Assembly: GCA_030430075.1 (NCBI GenBank)
Contig: JAUIGN010000002.1
Span: forward strand, 124,001-188,000
Length of the DNA: 64,000 nt
DNA from: a bacterium
Lineage (GTDB): Bacteria; Planctomycetota; Planctomycetia; Pirellulales; Pirellulaceae
Direction of reading: 5' to 3'
Shown here: piece by piece, positions 1 to 11,076 of the stretch
How the letters are laid out: each line of letters begins with the position of its first letter
Numbering within the stretch: the stretch's first letter is position 1
The notes under the pieces: model-generated
Seen by the model: the letters and a program-made list of their open reading frames with translations, nothing else
What the model was told of the DNA's origin: nothing
The model's database searches: none
Made by a program: the position numbers and the translations under genes

Positions 1-1365
1 ACGGGAGCTCGCTTCCTGGCACGAGGCGATAACCTGACGATCGAACTGGCCGAGCCGACGAGGATCGACCGGGTTGTCTTTTCCAGCGCGCGCCATGAGG
101 CAACACCCGATCATCGCAAGTTCACGTTTGTGGCCGAGTATCGGATTGAAGTTTCCGTTGACGGCGAGCGATGGCAAGTGGTTGCCGGCGGCCGCGATCG
201 CAAGCCGATTCCGCGACCGGCGCTGGTGGATCATCGGCTGTTGCAACTGGAGACGACCGCCGACGACCGCACCAAAAAACAGCGTTTGCGTCGGGAACTG
301 GCCGCGGTGAATCGGAAAATCGCCCAGATTCCGGCGTTACCGTCGGTTTGGATCGGCCGCCGTGTGGATGCCGATGCGGAGGGGCCGTTTCACGTCTTCC
401 TTGGCGGCAGTCCGCAGAAGAAGGGGCACGAAGTCGTCCCGGCAAGTCTGGGTGTGCTGAATCGCATGCCGAATCACAAGTCCGAGGCCGGACTCGCCTA
501 TCGGCTGGAATCCGCAGTTCCCGAATCGGAACGGAGGCTCGCGTTTGCGAACTGGCTGGTCCATGCAGACAACCCGCTCACGCCGCGCGTGTTGGCCAAT
601 CGCTTGTGGCACTACCACTTCGGCACCGGCATCGTGGACACGCCGAGCGACTTTGGCTACATGGGCGGACGGCCAACCCATCCCGAGTTACTCGACTTCT
701 TGGCGCTGAAGCTCAAGGAAAACGGCTGGCGCATCAAGGCGGTGCACCGGCTGATCATGCTGTCGGCCGCGTATCGGCAATCGTCGGCGTATCGGCAAGA
801 TGCCGCGAGTGTCGATGGCGACTCGCGATTGCTGTGGAGGTTCCCGCCGCGTCGGCTCTCGGCAGAAGAAGTTCGGGACACGATGCTGAGCGTAGCCGAT
901 CAACTCGATATGAAACGCGGCGGCCCCGGCTTCCGGCTGTATCACTTCATGCAGGACAACGTCTGCACCTACGTGCCGCTCGACAAGCACGGCCCGGAGG
1001 CTTACCGCCGAGCCGTTTATCACCAGAACGCCCGTGCTTCGGTTGTCGATCTGATGACTGAATTCGACCAGCCGGACTGTACTTTCTCGGCACCCAAGCG
1101 AGCCGAAACGACCACGCCGCTACAGGCGCTGACGTTGCTCAACCACAGCTTCACGCTGGACATGGCCACCGCCCTGGCCGAGCGATTGAAGCGTGAAATG
1201 GGCAATGACATTGCGGCTCAAGTCGATCGAGTATACCGGCTGTGCTATTCGCGGCCCGCGACGGAGGAAGAGGTCAGTGCCTGTCGGCAGTTGGTCGAAC
1301 GTCACGGCCTCGCCACGCTCTGCCGCGTCATTCTGAATACGAGCGAGATGATCTATGTCCAATAG
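1..1365 (+). CDS. DUF1549/DUF1553 planctomycete protein, C-terminal part
   Basis: The frame is open from the first base, so the N-terminus (normally a planctomycete cytochrome domain and DUF1549) lies outside the window. The first ~60 residues look like a discoidin/F5-8C-type beta fold with the stretch [11 protein letters not shown]. The rest is a typical DUF1553 domain: the [14 protein letters not shown] block, the [10 protein letters not shown] block, the [12 protein letters not shown] block and [10 protein letters not shown] are all present. Such proteins are exported and abundant in planctomycetes; their biochemical role is not firmly established, though the genes usually neighbour DUF1501 or DUF1552 genes. 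The stop TAG overlaps the start of the next gene by 11 bases, which suggests co-transcription. Confidence 0.9.
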   Translation, partial: TGARFLARGDNLTIELAEPTRIDRVVFSSARHEATPDHRKFTFVAEYRIEVSVDGERWQVVAGGRDRKPIPRPALVDHRLLQLETTADDRTKKQRLRRELAAVNRKIAQIPALPSVWIGRRVDADAEGPFHVFLGGSPQKKGHEVVPASLGVLNRMPNHKSEAGLAYRLESAVPESERRLAFANWLVHADNPLTPRVLANRLWHYHFGTGIVDTPSDFGYMGGRPTHPELLDFLALKLKENGWRIKAVHRLIMLSAAYRQSSAYRQDAASVDGDSRLLWRFPPRRLSAEEVRDTMLSVADQLDMKRGGPGFRLYHFMQDNVCTYVPLDKHGPEAYRRAVYHQNARASVVDLMTEFDQPDCTFSAPKRAETTTPLQALTLLNHSFTLDMATALAERLKREMGNDIAAQVDRVYRLCYSRPATEEEVSACRQLVERHGLATLCRVILNTSEMIYVQ

Positions 1366-3910
1366 CCTATTTCTATCTTTCCAATCTCGACAAAGCGGAA
1401 TTCGCCAGGATCCTCCAACGATGGATTTCGACGCAGTGCTTTGTCGATCGCAGCCAGATCAAGCTCGACGCCGACCGGCCCGCTGCATCAGGTTTTTCAT
1501 CGTGTTGGCGATTTTTTCAGCGGTGTCACCTGCTTCTGCAGCGGAACCGCTGGAAGCCTTTCTGAAAAAGCACTGCGTCCGCTGTCATGGCCCTCAGAAA
1601 GAAGAGGGGGATATTCGCATCGACCGGCTATCGCGCGACTTCAAGACAGGGGTGGACACGCATCATTGGGCCGAGGCGCTGGACAAGGTCAACAGTGGCG
1701 AGATGCCCCCGGAAGATCAGCCGCAGCCGAGTCAGGACGAGATTGCGGCGTTCGTCATCGATCTCAACTCGCGACTCAAAGAAGGCCGAGCGGCTCGGAT
1801 GGCGGCGCGGCCGGCGGTAGCCCATTATCGGCTCAGCCGAAAGGAATATCAGAACACCGTCTATGATCTGCTCGGCGTGCGCTACGATCCGGCGAAACCG
1901 GGCGAGTTGAACGAGGACACGCTGTGGCACGGGTACGAGCGCATCGGGTCGCAGCTTTCGCTCTCGCCGTCGCACGTGGATCGCTATTATCGGGCGGCCG
2001 ACATTGTGCTCGACCGCGCTTTTCCCGCCACATCCAGTGCAGCCCGCAAGGTGCGAAAGACCGCCGCGGAACTGCGTTACGGCGGAGGTAAGCAACAGCA
2101 GGAGGTACTGAACCGGTTCGGCATCAAACGACCGCTGCGTTATCTCCTCTTCCCCGGGCGCGTTGAGTCCGCGCTGTCCGCCAACTGGTTTGGTAAGACA
2201 GGCCCGGAACACAGCGGCCTCTACAAACTTCGCCTGCAGGCCAGCGGCATCCGCCCGCTCGGCGGCCAGCCGGCGCACCTCAGCATCGGCAACAGGACCA
2301 GCGAGGAGACGGTGGACGGCCTCATTGAGTTCGACATCACGGCACCGGAAGACAACCCGCAAGTGTATGAGTTCGAGGTTTTCCTCGAGATGCCCACGGG
2401 ACTGCATTTCTGCGTCGTGGCCACGGACGTGATCGACCGGAGAGGCGGCGCGGCTTTCCGCAATGCGCTTGCCAGCAGAGGCGGTTACATTTTCACGCAC
2501 AGCAGCGAAACCCTGCTCCTGAACCCCAACGCCCCGCAGATGTTCGACGGCCAAGGGAACGGCATCTTCTCAACCGTGCTTCTCGATTGGGTCGAATGGG
2601 AGGGTCCGCTGGTCACACAGGCAGAACAATCCCGCCGAGATGACGTCCTGCCGCCAGACGACGCAACGCTCGCCGTGGTCACGGAGCATCTGCAACGCTT
2701 CGCCGAGCGCGCCTGGCGGCGACCGGTGAAAACGGAAGAACTGGAGAACTACCTGCAGTCCTACCGCGCCGAACGCGAGGCGGGTGAATCGACGGCCGAC
2801 GCCTTTCGGATCGCGTTGCAGGGCGTACTGACATCGAGACATTTCATCTATCTCGTCGAAGGCGAGCCCGCCGCCCGCGAACGGTTAACCGATTGGGAAC
2901 TCGCCGCGCGGCTCTCATATTTCCTCTGGAGTTCGATGCCCGACGACCGCCTCTTCGCGGCGGCCGACAGCGGCGTTCTAAGCGGGGGGAACCTGAAGAA
3001 GGAAGTGGACCGGATGTTGACCGACAGCCGGATCAACCGCTTCATCGACGACTTCTCACGGCAATGGCTGCAGCTCCACCGCGTGGGAATGTTCCCGCCG
3101 GACAGGAAGCTCTACCCCGGCTACGACGACTGGCTCGAGACAAGCCTGCGGGCCGAGCCGGTGGAATTTTTCCGCGAAATGCTCGTAAACAACCTGCCCA
3201 TTGAGAACCTGCTCGATTCCAACTGGACGATGGCCAACGCCCGGCTCTGCGATTTCTATGGACTGCCCGAGCCGGAGACCGGCGGCTTCCAGCGTGTCTC
3301 GCTCAAGCCCGGGGACCATCGAGGCGGTCTGCTCACCATGGGCGCGGTGCTCGGGTTGACCTCCGACGGGACCCGCCACCGGCCGGTGCATCGCGGCGTG
3401 TGGGTCAGTGAAGCCATCTTCAACAAGACTCCGCCGGCGCCTCCGGCCAATGTGGATCCCATCGAGCCCATTCCGCCACAGGGCACCAAGATCACGATCC
3501 GCCAGAGAATTGAAGCGCACGCCAGGAACGCGAGTTGTGCCGCCTGCCATCGCAACATCGATCCCTTCGGGCTGGCATTCGACCAGTACGACGCCATCGG
3601 CCAGTGGCGAACTCGCGAGCGGGTTCCCACGGGCGTGGGTGAAGATCCGCTGGTCGATGCCTCGGGCGTCATGCCCGACGGTCGTCCCTTCACCGACTCC
3701 GTCCAGTTCAAACGACTGCTGCTGGAGGACCGCGACACGGTCGCACGGGCCTTCATTGAGCACCTTTGCACCTACGCCCTCCGCCGCGTGCTCACCGTGG
3801 ATGATCGGGAAGACCTGAGGTTGATTGCAGAAGACGTCAAGGAGAATCAATATGGCGTCAGAGATATCGTGCGTGCCGTGGCCTTGTCGGAACTGATCAG
3901 AAAGAGATAA
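1355..3910 (+). CDS. DUF1592-family c-type heme protein (PSCyt1/DUF1587/1595/1592/1588/1585)
   Basis: A protein of 851 residues. After a basic N-terminus there is a hydrophobic segment ([16 protein letters not shown]) followed by a CVRCH heme motif, the planctomycete cytochrome C domain. The order is then DUF1587 ([17 protein letters not shown]), a carbohydrate-binding-like middle, DUF1595 ([10 protein letters not shown]), DUF1592 ([27 protein letters not shown]), DUF1588 ([19 protein letters not shown]) with a second CAACH motif followed by NIDPFGLAF, and a C-terminal DUF1585. The ATG at 1355 overlaps the upstream gene; the ATG at 1421 gives a more compact signal peptide and is an alternative. 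It is probably exported and heme-bearing. The substrate is unknown. A paralogue of the same length lies at 8521-11076. Confidence 0.9.
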   Translation: MSNSLFLSFQSRQSGIRQDPPTMDFDAVLCRSQPDQARRRPARCIRFFIVLAIFSAVSPASAAEPLEAFLKKHCVRCHGPQKEEGDIRIDRLSRDFKTGVDTHHWAEALDKVNSGEMPPEDQPQPSQDEIAAFVIDLNSRLKEGRAARMAARPAVAHYRLSRKEYQNTVYDLLGVRYDPAKPGELNEDTLWHGYERIGSQLSLSPSHVDRYYRAADIVLDRAFPATSSAARKVRKTAAELRYGGGKQQQEVLNRFGIKRPLRYLLFPGRVESALSANWFGKTGPEHSGLYKLRLQASGIRPLGGQPAHLSIGNRTSEETVDGLIEFDITAPEDNPQVYEFEVFLEMPTGLHFCVVATDVIDRRGGAAFRNALASRGGYIFTHSSETLLLNPNAPQMFDGQGNGIFSTVLLDWVEWEGPLVTQAEQSRRDDVLPPDDATLAVVTEHLQRFAERAWRRPVKTEELENYLQSYRAEREAGESTADAFRIALQGVLTSRHFIYLVEGEPAARERLTDWELAARLSYFLWSSMPDDRLFAAADSGVLSGGNLKKEVDRMLTDSRINRFIDDFSRQWLQLHRVGMFPPDRKLYPGYDDWLETSLRAEPVEFFREMLVNNLPIENLLDSNWTMANARLCDFYGLPEPETGGFQRVSLKPGDHRGGLLTMGAVLGLTSDGTRHRPVHRGVWVSEAIFNKTPPAPPANVDPIEPIPPQGTKITIRQRIEAHARNASCAACHRNIDPFGLAFDQYDAIGQWRTRERVPTGVGEDPLVDASGVMPDGRPFTDSVQFKRLLLEDRDTVARAFIEHLCTYALRRVLTVDDREDLRLIAEDVKENQYGVRDIVRAVALSELIRKR

Positions 3911-3974
3911 GGAAAGAAGCGCTCATGGCAATGGGGCCGCAATCATTTCGCCAACGTAACCAACTCAGCCAGAC

Positions 3975-4080
3975 GGTAGCTGCAGGCGAATCGAAAGAGT
4001 CATCCCTTCGTCGTTCCGTAGGTCATGCTGTGCATGACGTATTGCGGTCCGGCATTAGGCAGGAACAAACCATCAGCGGC
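3975..4080 (+). repeat. Hairpin repeat family H, copy A
   Basis: This lies in a 408-base gap (3911-4318) where I see no convincing gene. About 105 bases align almost end to end with the reverse complement of 16835-16940, and the core aligns with the reverse complement of 43931-43994. The core GTCATGCTGTGCATGAC is a perfect 7-bp inverted repeat around TGT. Outside the repeat the gap shows nothing I can name; the next gene starts about 240 bases downstream. Confidence 0.8.
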
Positions 4081-4318
4081 GTCGCGCCAGCCTGTTGATG
4101 TAACAACGATACGAAGTTCACAAGAACGTTTGATAACAGCATGGCGTCGGCATCCGAGCTTGCACACCAACGCGCGCTTGCTCACGACCTGGACGACCTC
4201 CAATAAAACTCAATTCACGAAACGACCCGAGAACGGACTGACGTCCTACGCGTCCTCAACGCCTTCATTCAATGGCCAAGAGCGAACCATTAACCACAAA
4301 CCGCTAAAAGGCTATCTC

Positions 4319-5674
4319 ATGAGCAACTTTCTTTCCCAATCCTGGCTGATCGACCGGCGCCATGCCCTGCGGGCGATGGGCACCTGCATCTCGCTGCCCA
4401 TGTTGGAATGCATGATCCCGCTTAATGCTGCCGAGCCGGCTTCCATGCCCCGGCGCAGCGCGTTCATCTATCTCGCGAACGGCGTCCACTCGCTGAACTA
4501 TCAGATCACGACGCCGGGCAAAGAATACCAGTTTTCCCGGTCGCTTCAGCCCTTGGAGAACTACCGCCAGGTCATCACGCCGGTCAGCGGACTGCATCAT
4601 CCGGGCAGCCTCGGCCATCACCACAACTGCATCAATATCTGGCTGACCGGTGGAAAGATCGGTCCTTCGGAACGTAACACCATCTCCGTGGATCAGAAGA
4701 TGGCCGAAGTCACCGCGCAGCACACCCGCTACCCTTCGATGGAGATTGCCCTCACGCAGGGTTCGCTCGCCTGGACCGCGGACGGTGTCCAACTACCTGC
4801 GATGCGGCGGTGCAGTGAGATTTTCGCGGCCTTGTTCGAGGAACCGAAAGGCGGGATTGCGGCTCAGCGGCGGGCCTTGCGTCGCAAAGCCAGCGTCCTC
4901 GATGACAACCTGGCGGAAGTGCGCCGGCTCGAGCAAAAGATGGGCGCTGCCGACAAAGGTCGCCTCGACCAGTACCTGACGTCGGTTCGCGAGGCCGAGA
5001 TCCGCACGCGGCGGGCCGATGCCTGGCTTGACACACCGCTGCCCGAGATCTCCGATGCCGACCGCAAACGGACCAACCGCAACATTCCCAAAACCCAGGC
5101 CGGCGACTATTTCCGCACGGTCTACGACCTCATCGTGCTCGCCTTCCAGACGGATGTCACTCGCGTGGCCACCTTCAGCCTGGGGGGCGAGGGGGACGCC
5201 TTTGCCATCCCCGAGATCGGCATCACCGAGTCCCGCCATCAGCTCAGCCACCATGGCGGTGACGAAGGCTACATGGAGAAACTCACGAACTACGACACCT
5301 TCGCCATCGAGCAGTTCGGTTATTTCCTCTCACGACTCGAGGAGACGAAAGACCTCAACGGCAAGCCGCTGCTTGGCTCGACGATGTCGCTCTTCGGTAG
5401 CGGGATGTGCTACGGTCACAGCCACGGCAATGCCAACCTTCCGCTGGTGCTGGCCGGCGGCACGGATCTCGGCCTCAAGCACGGCAGTCATCTCGACTTT
5501 AATCAGGGACACTTCCCAGGCTACCGCCTCGACAAACCGGGGGAACACTACGGGCTCTGCAGTCGTCCCGCAAATCCTGACGCCCACATGAGCAACCTGC
5601 TGCTCCTGATGGCCCAGCGGATGGGAGTGGAGACCGACCGATTCGGCGACAGCAACAAGGCGATCGAACTATGA
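4319..5674 (+). CDS. DUF1552 domain-containing exported protein
   Basis: A 451-residue DUF1552 protein. I chose the ATG at 4319 because it starts [20 protein letters not shown], a Tat-like N-region followed by ISLPMLECM; the frame is open further upstream, but that part has no family resemblance and runs through the hairpin repeat. Family hallmarks visible are [14 protein letters not shown] near the N-terminus, [15 protein letters not shown] in the middle, HQLSHHGGD, and the C-terminal block [23 protein letters not shown]1552 proteins pair with DUF1592 proteins in planctomycetes, as here. The stop TGA overlaps the next start as ATGA. Function unknown; alkaline-phosphatase-like relatives such as DUF1501 suggest a hydrolase-like fold, which is inference. 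Confidence 0.92.
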   Translation: MSNFLSQSWLIDRRHALRAMGTCISLPMLECMIPLNAAEPASMPRRSAFIYLANGVHSLNYQITTPGKEYQFSRSLQPLENYRQVITPVSGLHHPGSLGHHHNCINIWLTGGKIGPSERNTISVDQKMAEVTAQHTRYPSMEIALTQGSLAWTADGVQLPAMRRCSEIFAALFEEPKGGIAAQRRALRRKASVLDDNLAEVRRLEQKMGAADKGRLDQYLTSVREAEIRTRRADAWLDTPLPEISDADRKRTNRNIPKTQAGDYFRTVYDLIVLAFQTDVTRVATFSLGGEGDAFAIPEIGITESRHQLSHHGGDEGYMEKLTNYDTFAIEQFGYFLSRLEETKDLNGKPLLGSTMSLFGSGMCYGHSHGNANLPLVLAGGTDLGLKHGSHLDFNQGHFPGYRLDKPGEHYGLCSRPANPDAHMSNLLLLMAQRMGVETDRFGDSNKAIEL

Positions 5675-6948
5675 GACAACTCAACTCGGCCCGCTGGCTT
5701 GCCGTGCTGTTCCTTGGCGCGAACCTCCTCGCGCACACCGCCATGGCAGACGACGAACCGTTCCGTCCCGAGGCGGGAAAATTCCCTCCGCTGGAAAAGT
5801 CGCACTCCTACCGGGGCGAATTGGTGTTCGTGGATCATGCCAACCGCCGCGGCAGCGTCCGTGTGGAAGGGACCGGCATGTATTTCCGCAATGCTCCCCA
5901 CCCGTTCGCGATGCTGCCCTACGGCATCGTTCGCTATCACGGCGCATCGGCGGATCTGCGGGACATTCCGCTCGGCACGGTACTCCACGTCCGGGCCTTT
6001 CTCCCGCCGGATCCGACGATTTCCGCCGTGCCCGTATTGCCGGTCGACAACAAGGCCAAGGACGCGAACCATAATCGCGGCGCGGGAATCTTCCCCGCAG
6101 AAAACCACGTCTTACTCCTCGAAGACGAACCGAGCCACTGTCTTCGCGAAGGGCAGGTCTGGAAGCTGAAGCAAGTCGACGTACGCAACAACGGGGGGAC
6201 GATCGTCGCCCGTCGTGAACCGAAGTCGGGTGGAGACGTCGAGACCGGCGAAGAAACGATGACCTTCGATGCCGCCACCCGGATCTGGCGCGGCCGCGAA
6301 TGCCTCGGCGTCGAAGACCTGGTCGCCGACGGCATCTGGCCTGCCAGCGGAATGACAACTCTCGACGACCAGGCCGCCTTGCTGGGGATCACCTGGAAGC
6401 CCACACCAAACGGCGTATTCACCCGGTTCCACATTTCGGACATCTGGCTGGACGATACCGCCATGCAACGAGCCGCTCGCCAGCAAGCCGAGTCGCACAA
6501 GGCCTTCATCCGCAGCCGCTGGATGCCCGCCTGGGTCGACGCCGTCGAGTACGGCAAGTTCGGCCATGCGACGGTAACCGCGACGCTGTTCGGCGGCATG
6601 GACGATGCGCTTTACGCAGATTTCAAGCAAGGCGTCCCTGCCTTGATGAATGCCGTCGAAAACACCTTGAAACACACGCACGGCGCATACGGCCCCGCAC
6701 ACATGGCCTGCCGAGGTCCCATCGTCGATGTCATCAAGACGGACGAAGAACCGCCACTCGGCAGCAGTGGCATCCAGATCCGCTTTGAAACAGACCTCAT
6801 TATTGAAGGTCTCCGCCCCGGTAGAGTCGTTCGTGTCCGCCCCGCAAGCTGGCCTCAGGTCAACGTGCCTCGAGAGGAATACCTCAACAATGGGTCCGCC
6901 AGCATCGAAGAACGCTTTCCGACTCCGGCCATCTTTCCCAAGTACTGA
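5671..6948 (+). CDS. Secreted protein of unknown function
   Basis: A 425-residue protein that starts by ATGA overlap with the DUF1552 gene. The N-terminus is a clear Sec signal peptide ([17 protein letters not shown], cleavage before DDEPF). The mature part begins with a small beta-rich region ([32 protein letters not shown]) that looks like an OB-type or other small barrel, followed by a longer region with no motif I recognise. There are no heme motifs, membrane segments or catalytic signatures. Its tight coupling to the upstream DUF1592-DUF1552 pair suggests it works with them, probably outside the cytoplasm. I do not recognise the family. Confidence 0.8.
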   Translation: MRQLNSARWLAVLFLGANLLAHTAMADDEPFRPEAGKFPPLEKSHSYRGELVFVDHANRRGSVRVEGTGMYFRNAPHPFAMLPYGIVRYHGASADLRDIPLGTVLHVRAFLPPDPTISAVPVLPVDNKAKDANHNRGAGIFPAENHVLLLEDEPSHCLREGQVWKLKQVDVRNNGGTIVARREPKSGGDVETGEETMTFDAATRIWRGRECLGVEDLVADGIWPASGMTTLDDQAALLGITWKPTPNGVFTRFHISDIWLDDTAMQRAARQQAESHKAFIRSRWMPAWVDAVEYGKFGHATVTATLFGGMDDALYADFKQGVPALMNAVENTLKHTHGAYGPAHMACRGPIVDVIKTDEEPPLGSSGIQIRFETDLIIEGLRPGRVVRVRPASWPQVNVPREEYLNNGSASIEERFPTPAIFPKY

Positions 6949-7039
6949 GCCAGGAAGATTACGGACGACGACGAGCTGAGACTTTCTCGACAATCGGCGA
7001 CCATGGCCGTAGCGAACTGTCAACGTAGTGAGACGATCC

Positions 7040-8485
7040 ATGTCCATTAGCCGAATTGAACTGACGGAACTCACTCGCCGCCGCTTTCTCGGAAACGTCT
7101 ACACCGGCCTGGGCGGCATCGGCTTGCTGCACCTCTTTCGCGGCGCAGCGTCGGCAGAAGAGCCGTCCTGGCAAGCCGGACGTGGGCAGACACATCACCC
7201 GGCCAAAGCGAAACGCGTTCTGCAAGTCTTCTGTCCCGGCGCCGCATCTGCGATGGATTTGTGGGAGCACAAGCCTGCGTTGGACAAATACCACGGCCAG
7301 CCGTTACCGGGAGAAGAGAACTTCGTTTCGTTTCAGGGCAAGAACGGCAACCTGATGAAAAGCCCCTGGCCGTTTGCACCGGCAGGCGAACGTGGCAAAC
7401 CTATCAGCACGTTATTGCCGCACATGGCCCGGCATGTGGATGACATCGCGTTCCTTCACGCGATGCACAGCAAGACGAACACCCATGGTCCCGGTTGCGT
7501 GTTCATGAACACCGGGCACCCCACGGAGGGTTTTCCCAGCGCCGGAGCTTGGTTGAGCTATGCGCTCGGCAGCGAAAACGAAAACCTGCCGGCTTATGTG
7601 GCAATTACCGATATCCGCGGCGAGCCGCCGAATGGCAAAGCGAACTGGTCGAACGGATTCCTGCCGGCCCGCCACCAGGCGATCATGATGAGCGACCAGA
7701 GACCGATTCGGAATCTGGCACGCCCCAATTCGATTTCCAAATCGGCGGAAGCGGACTCACGGAGATTATTGACACAGCTCAATGAACGCTTTGCCGCGGC
7801 GAACCCTGCGGAAAGCGAACTGCAGGCCCGCGTCTCCGCGTATGAACTGGCGGCCCGCATGCAGCTGTCCGCGCCGGAAGTCTCCGACCTGTCGCGCGAG
7901 TCGGCGGAAGTTCATCAAATGTATGGGACGCAGGGCGAGAATCCACTCCAGGCGGCGTATGCACGCAACTGTCTGCTTGCCCGGCGGCTACTCGAACGCG
8001 GCGTCCGTTACGTGAATTTGTATTGCGCTTCGCGAGCTTCCGGTGTGGACGGATTGCTCAACTGGGATGCACACAAGACGCTCAAGCCGGACTACGAGCG
8101 GCACTGCCCGATCTTCGACCAGCCCACGTCGGCACTGTTGACCGACCTGAAGCAAAGCGGCCTGCTGGATGACACGCTTGTGTTGTGGACCACCGAGTTC
8201 GGCCGCATGCCGACGCACCAGTCGGGAACGGCCGGTCGCGATCACAACCCGGACGGCTTTACCTGCTGGATGATGGGAGCCGGCGTGCGTGGTGGAGTGA
8301 GCTACGGAGCGACCGACGACTTCGGGCGTCGTGCCGAAGTGAACCCCACCACAGTCTGGGACTTCTATGCGACGGTCCTGCACTTGCTCGGCTTCGACCA
8401 CGAACAACTCACGTGGTACTACAATGGCCTCAACCGCCGCCTGACGGACGTGCACGGACGGTTGATCGAGGAGATCGTCACGTGA
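7040..8485 (+). CDS. DUF1501 domain-containing exported protein
   Basis: A 481-residue DUF1501 protein. The ATG at 7040 is preferred to an in-frame GTG at 7028 because it places the Tat motif TRRRFLG near the N-terminus, followed by a hydrophobic stretch. The alkaline-phosphatase-like family shows in the VLQVFCPGAASAMDLWEHKP block, HMARHVDDIAFLHAMHSKT, and the C-terminal LWTTEFGRMPTHQSG...GRDHNPDGFTCW and GVRGGVSYGATDDFG blocks. DUF1501 proteins are usually paired with DUF1549/DUF1553 cytochromes; here one lies 5.7 kb upstream and a DUF1592 gene directly follows. Activity unproven. Confidence 0.93.
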   Translation: MSISRIELTELTRRRFLGNVYTGLGGIGLLHLFRGAASAEEPSWQAGRGQTHHPAKAKRVLQVFCPGAASAMDLWEHKPALDKYHGQPLPGEENFVSFQGKNGNLMKSPWPFAPAGERGKPISTLLPHMARHVDDIAFLHAMHSKTNTHGPGCVFMNTGHPTEGFPSAGAWLSYALGSENENLPAYVAITDIRGEPPNGKANWSNGFLPARHQAIMMSDQRPIRNLARPNSISKSAEADSRRLLTQLNERFAAANPAESELQARVSAYELAARMQLSAPEVSDLSRESAEVHQMYGTQGENPLQAAYARNCLLARRLLERGVRYVNLYCASRASGVDGLLNWDAHKTLKPDYERHCPIFDQPTSALLTDLKQSGLLDDTLVLWTTEFGRMPTHQSGTAGRDHNPDGFTCWMMGAGVRGGVSYGATDDFGRRAEVNPTTVWDFYATVLHLLGFDHEQLTWYYNGLNRRLTDVHGRLIEEIVT

Positions 8486-8520
8486 GCAGGATGCCACTCC
8501 AAACCGAACCTCCAGGATTC

Positions 8521-11076
8521 ATGTCACGCCGATTTCTGACCACAACCGCGACCTACTGGGGATTGGGATGCGGGGCCTGTTGGTTGCTCCTGCTCTGCGC
8601 GCCGAATTCGGCAGCGGCGGAACTGCCGGAGCCGCTCGGTGAACTGATCCGCCAGACCTGCCTCGACTGCCATGACGGCGACTCGGCGGAGGGTGGGCTC
8701 GATCTTCACGCGCTGCCATTTACGCTCGCCGACCGGAAGCTGCGCGACCGCTGGATATTGATTCACGATCGAATTCAGGCTGGCGAAATGCCGCCCGATC
8801 CGACAGGGTTGTCCACGGCCGATCGTGACCTGCTGCTGGGGGGATTGAGCGACGCGATCGCGAGCGCCGATCGCACCGACGTCGACGCACACGGGCGGGG
8901 GCCGTTGCGTCGCCTGACCCGAGAAGAGTACGAGCAGAATCTGCGGGATGTGCTGCAGTTGCCGCTGCTCGATATTCGCGACATGCTCCCTGAGGATCGC
9001 GAGTCGCATCGGTTCAACAAGGCCGCCAGGGCGCTCGACATGTCGCGCGTGCAGTTGACCGCCTACCTTGATGCCGCCGGCGCCGCCTTGCAACAGGCCA
9101 TGGCGTCGGGGCCGCAGCCGCCTCAGGTCACAACCTTTCGTGCCGTGGGAACAGGCCTGTTTTCGACCACCGCCACGTTCGGCGAACGGGAGGCCATGTT
9201 CTTCGCCAAAGACAACAAAGCGGTCGGCGCGAAGGAGCTGCCAACACTCCAAGACGACACCACGCTGGAGTTGGCCCTGTTCCGGTCTGCCCACTGGCCC
9301 TATTACGGATATCCGCGCGGGTTCGTGGCGAAACTTCCGGGGGAATACCGAGTCCGGTTCTCTGCGCGCGCCGTTTTGCAAAGCGAAGGATACCAACTCC
9401 AGCCGGCAACGGAGCCGGTGCCGATGACGTTCCGCGCCCGCAAACCTTCCGGAGCGGACGTCTCCGGTGACGTCCGGGCCACTGGTGGAATCATGGATAT
9501 TCAGCCGGAACCTGCCGTTTATGAGACGACCGTTCGCTTGCTCCCGACGGAAACCTTCGAGTACAGCCTGCTCGGGCTGCCTGTACCGCTGGCTCGCAAT
9601 GTCAATGGCGGCCCGCCGACATATCGCTACCCGCCCTTCCCTCCCGGCGGCCAGCCGGGAGTTGCCTTTCAGTGGTTGGAGATTGAAGGTCCCGTACTGC
9701 CGGATTCGTGGCCGCCACGTTCGCACCGAGCGCTGTTCGACGAGTTCGGTCCCGGCGTCGCCAGCGAAAACCCGACCGAAGATGCGCGGCGTCTGTTGCG
9801 GCGTTTCGTGGATCGCGCCGCGCGGGAGCCGGTCCCGGCGGAAGCACTTGTCCGGTTCGAGCAACTCATTCAGCAACGACTCAAGTTGGGAAGCTCGTTC
9901 TCTGAAGCAATGCTCGCCGGTTACAAGGGTTTCCTTTGTTCCAGCCACTTCCTCTACTTGCGCGACCCGTCGGATCCGGCGACCGGCGATCTCAATCAAT
10001 TCGCGATTGCCTCACGGCTGTCGCATTTTCTTACGAATACGAGGCCAGACGCCGGATTGATGGAGCTGGCCGCGGCGGGGAAGCTCCGCGATGCCGAAAC
10101 GCTCCGCCATGAAACCGATCGGCTTATCAACGATCCTGGTTTCGGCCGGTTCGTCGATAACTTTACCGACTACTGGCTCGACCTGCGTAACGTCCGGCGC
10201 GACGAACCGGACGTTCGCCTGCATCCCGAGTACCGCTTTGATGACTACCTGGTCGAGTCGATGGAGCGGGAGACTCGCACCTTTTTCGCGGCCATGATTC
10301 GCGACAATCTACCGGCGCGTGTCTTGGTCAATGCCGACTTCGTTTACGCCAACGATCGTCTCGCACGGCATTACGGCTTACAGCCGCTCAGCGGGTCCAG
10401 CATGCGAAAGGTCGCGTTACCAGACGACAGCCCCTACGGCGGACTGCTGACCCAGGCCGCGGTCATGAAAGTGACGGCGAATGGCACATCGACGTCGCCC
10501 GTCGTGCGCGGTGCGTGGATCATGGAACGTTTGATCGGGCAACCGCCACCGCCGCCTCCCAGCAGCGTTCCTGCGGTGGAACCGGACATTCGCGGCGCGA
10601 AGACGATTCGCGAGCTGTTGGCTCGGCATACGGAATTGGAATCCTGTGCCGGTTGCCACGCGAGGTTCGATCCGGTCGGCTTGGCTCTCGAGAACTTCGA
10701 TGTCCTGGGCGGGTGGCGCACCCGTTATCGAGGGGTTGAACAGGGAGAGCCGGTTATTGGAATCGACCGTGCGGGTCACGACTTCGCCTACACGCTTGCC
10801 GAGCCGATTGATGCGAGCGGCCAGTTGCGGGACGGACGCCCCTTTGACGACATTCATGAGTTGAAAGTCCTGCTCACGAGCAATCCGCGTCAACTGGCCC
10901 GCAATCTACTGCATCAGTTCACGCTCTATGCGACCGGTACACCGGTCAGGTTTTCAGACCGTGGAGAGATCGAGTCGCTCCTCGATGCCTGCGAAGCGAA
11001 CGGATATCGGGTGCGCGACCTGATTCACTCGCTCGTGCAGAGCCGGATCTTTCTCGGAATGGAGGGTTCCCGATGA
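8521..11076 (+). CDS. DUF1592-family c-type heme protein, second paralogue
   Basis: An 851-residue paralogue of the protein at 1355-3910. The ATG at 8521 begins MSRRFLTTTATYWG followed by a hydrophobic export signal. Two other in-frame starts exist: ATG 8491, and GTG 8482, which overlaps the previous stop and has GAGGAG upstream. The mature part has CLDCH (heme), RRLTREEYEQNLRDVL (DUF1587), a beta-rich middle, RRFVDRAAREPVP (DUF1595), HFLYLRDP and IASRLSHFLTNTRPDAGL (DUF1592), GGLLTQAAVMKVTANGTSTS (DUF1588), CAGCHARFDPVGLALENFD and a DUF1585 tail. It is directly coupled by ATGA overlap to the DUF1552 gene, as in the first pair. Confidence 0.92.
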   Translation: MSRRFLTTTATYWGLGCGACWLLLLCAPNSAAAELPEPLGELIRQTCLDCHDGDSAEGGLDLHALPFTLADRKLRDRWILIHDRIQAGEMPPDPTGLSTADRDLLLGGLSDAIASADRTDVDAHGRGPLRRLTREEYEQNLRDVLQLPLLDIRDMLPEDRESHRFNKAARALDMSRVQLTAYLDAAGAALQQAMASGPQPPQVTTFRAVGTGLFSTTATFGEREAMFFAKDNKAVGAKELPTLQDDTTLELALFRSAHWPYYGYPRGFVAKLPGEYRVRFSARAVLQSEGYQLQPATEPVPMTFRARKPSGADVSGDVRATGGIMDIQPEPAVYETTVRLLPTETFEYSLLGLPVPLARNVNGGPPTYRYPPFPPGGQPGVAFQWLEIEGPVLPDSWPPRSHRALFDEFGPGVASENPTEDARRLLRRFVDRAAREPVPAEALVRFEQLIQQRLKLGSSFSEAMLAGYKGFLCSSHFLYLRDPSDPATGDLNQFAIASRLSHFLTNTRPDAGLMELAAAGKLRDAETLRHETDRLINDPGFGRFVDNFTDYWLDLRNVRRDEPDVRLHPEYRFDDYLVESMERETRTFFAAMIRDNLPARVLVNADFVYANDRLARHYGLQPLSGSSMRKVALPDDSPYGGLLTQAAVMKVTANGTSTSPVVRGAWIMERLIGQPPPPPPSSVPAVEPDIRGAKTIRELLARHTELESCAGCHARFDPVGLALENFDVLGGWRTRYRGVEQGEPVIGIDRAGHDFAYTLAEPIDASGQLRDGRPFDDIHELKVLLTSNPRQLARNLLHQFTLYATGTPVRFSDRGEIESLLDACEANGYRVRDLIHSLVQSRIFLGMEGSR

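Noticed and set aside
4025..4318. Upstream extension of the first DUF1552 gene
   Set aside because: It begins inside the hairpin repeat, and the Tat-like signal only makes sense from the ATG at 4319.
8185..8520. Upstream extension of the second DUF1592 gene
   Set aside because: It overlaps the DUF1501 gene in another frame and its product lacks a signal peptide or homology; starts near 8482-8521 fit better.
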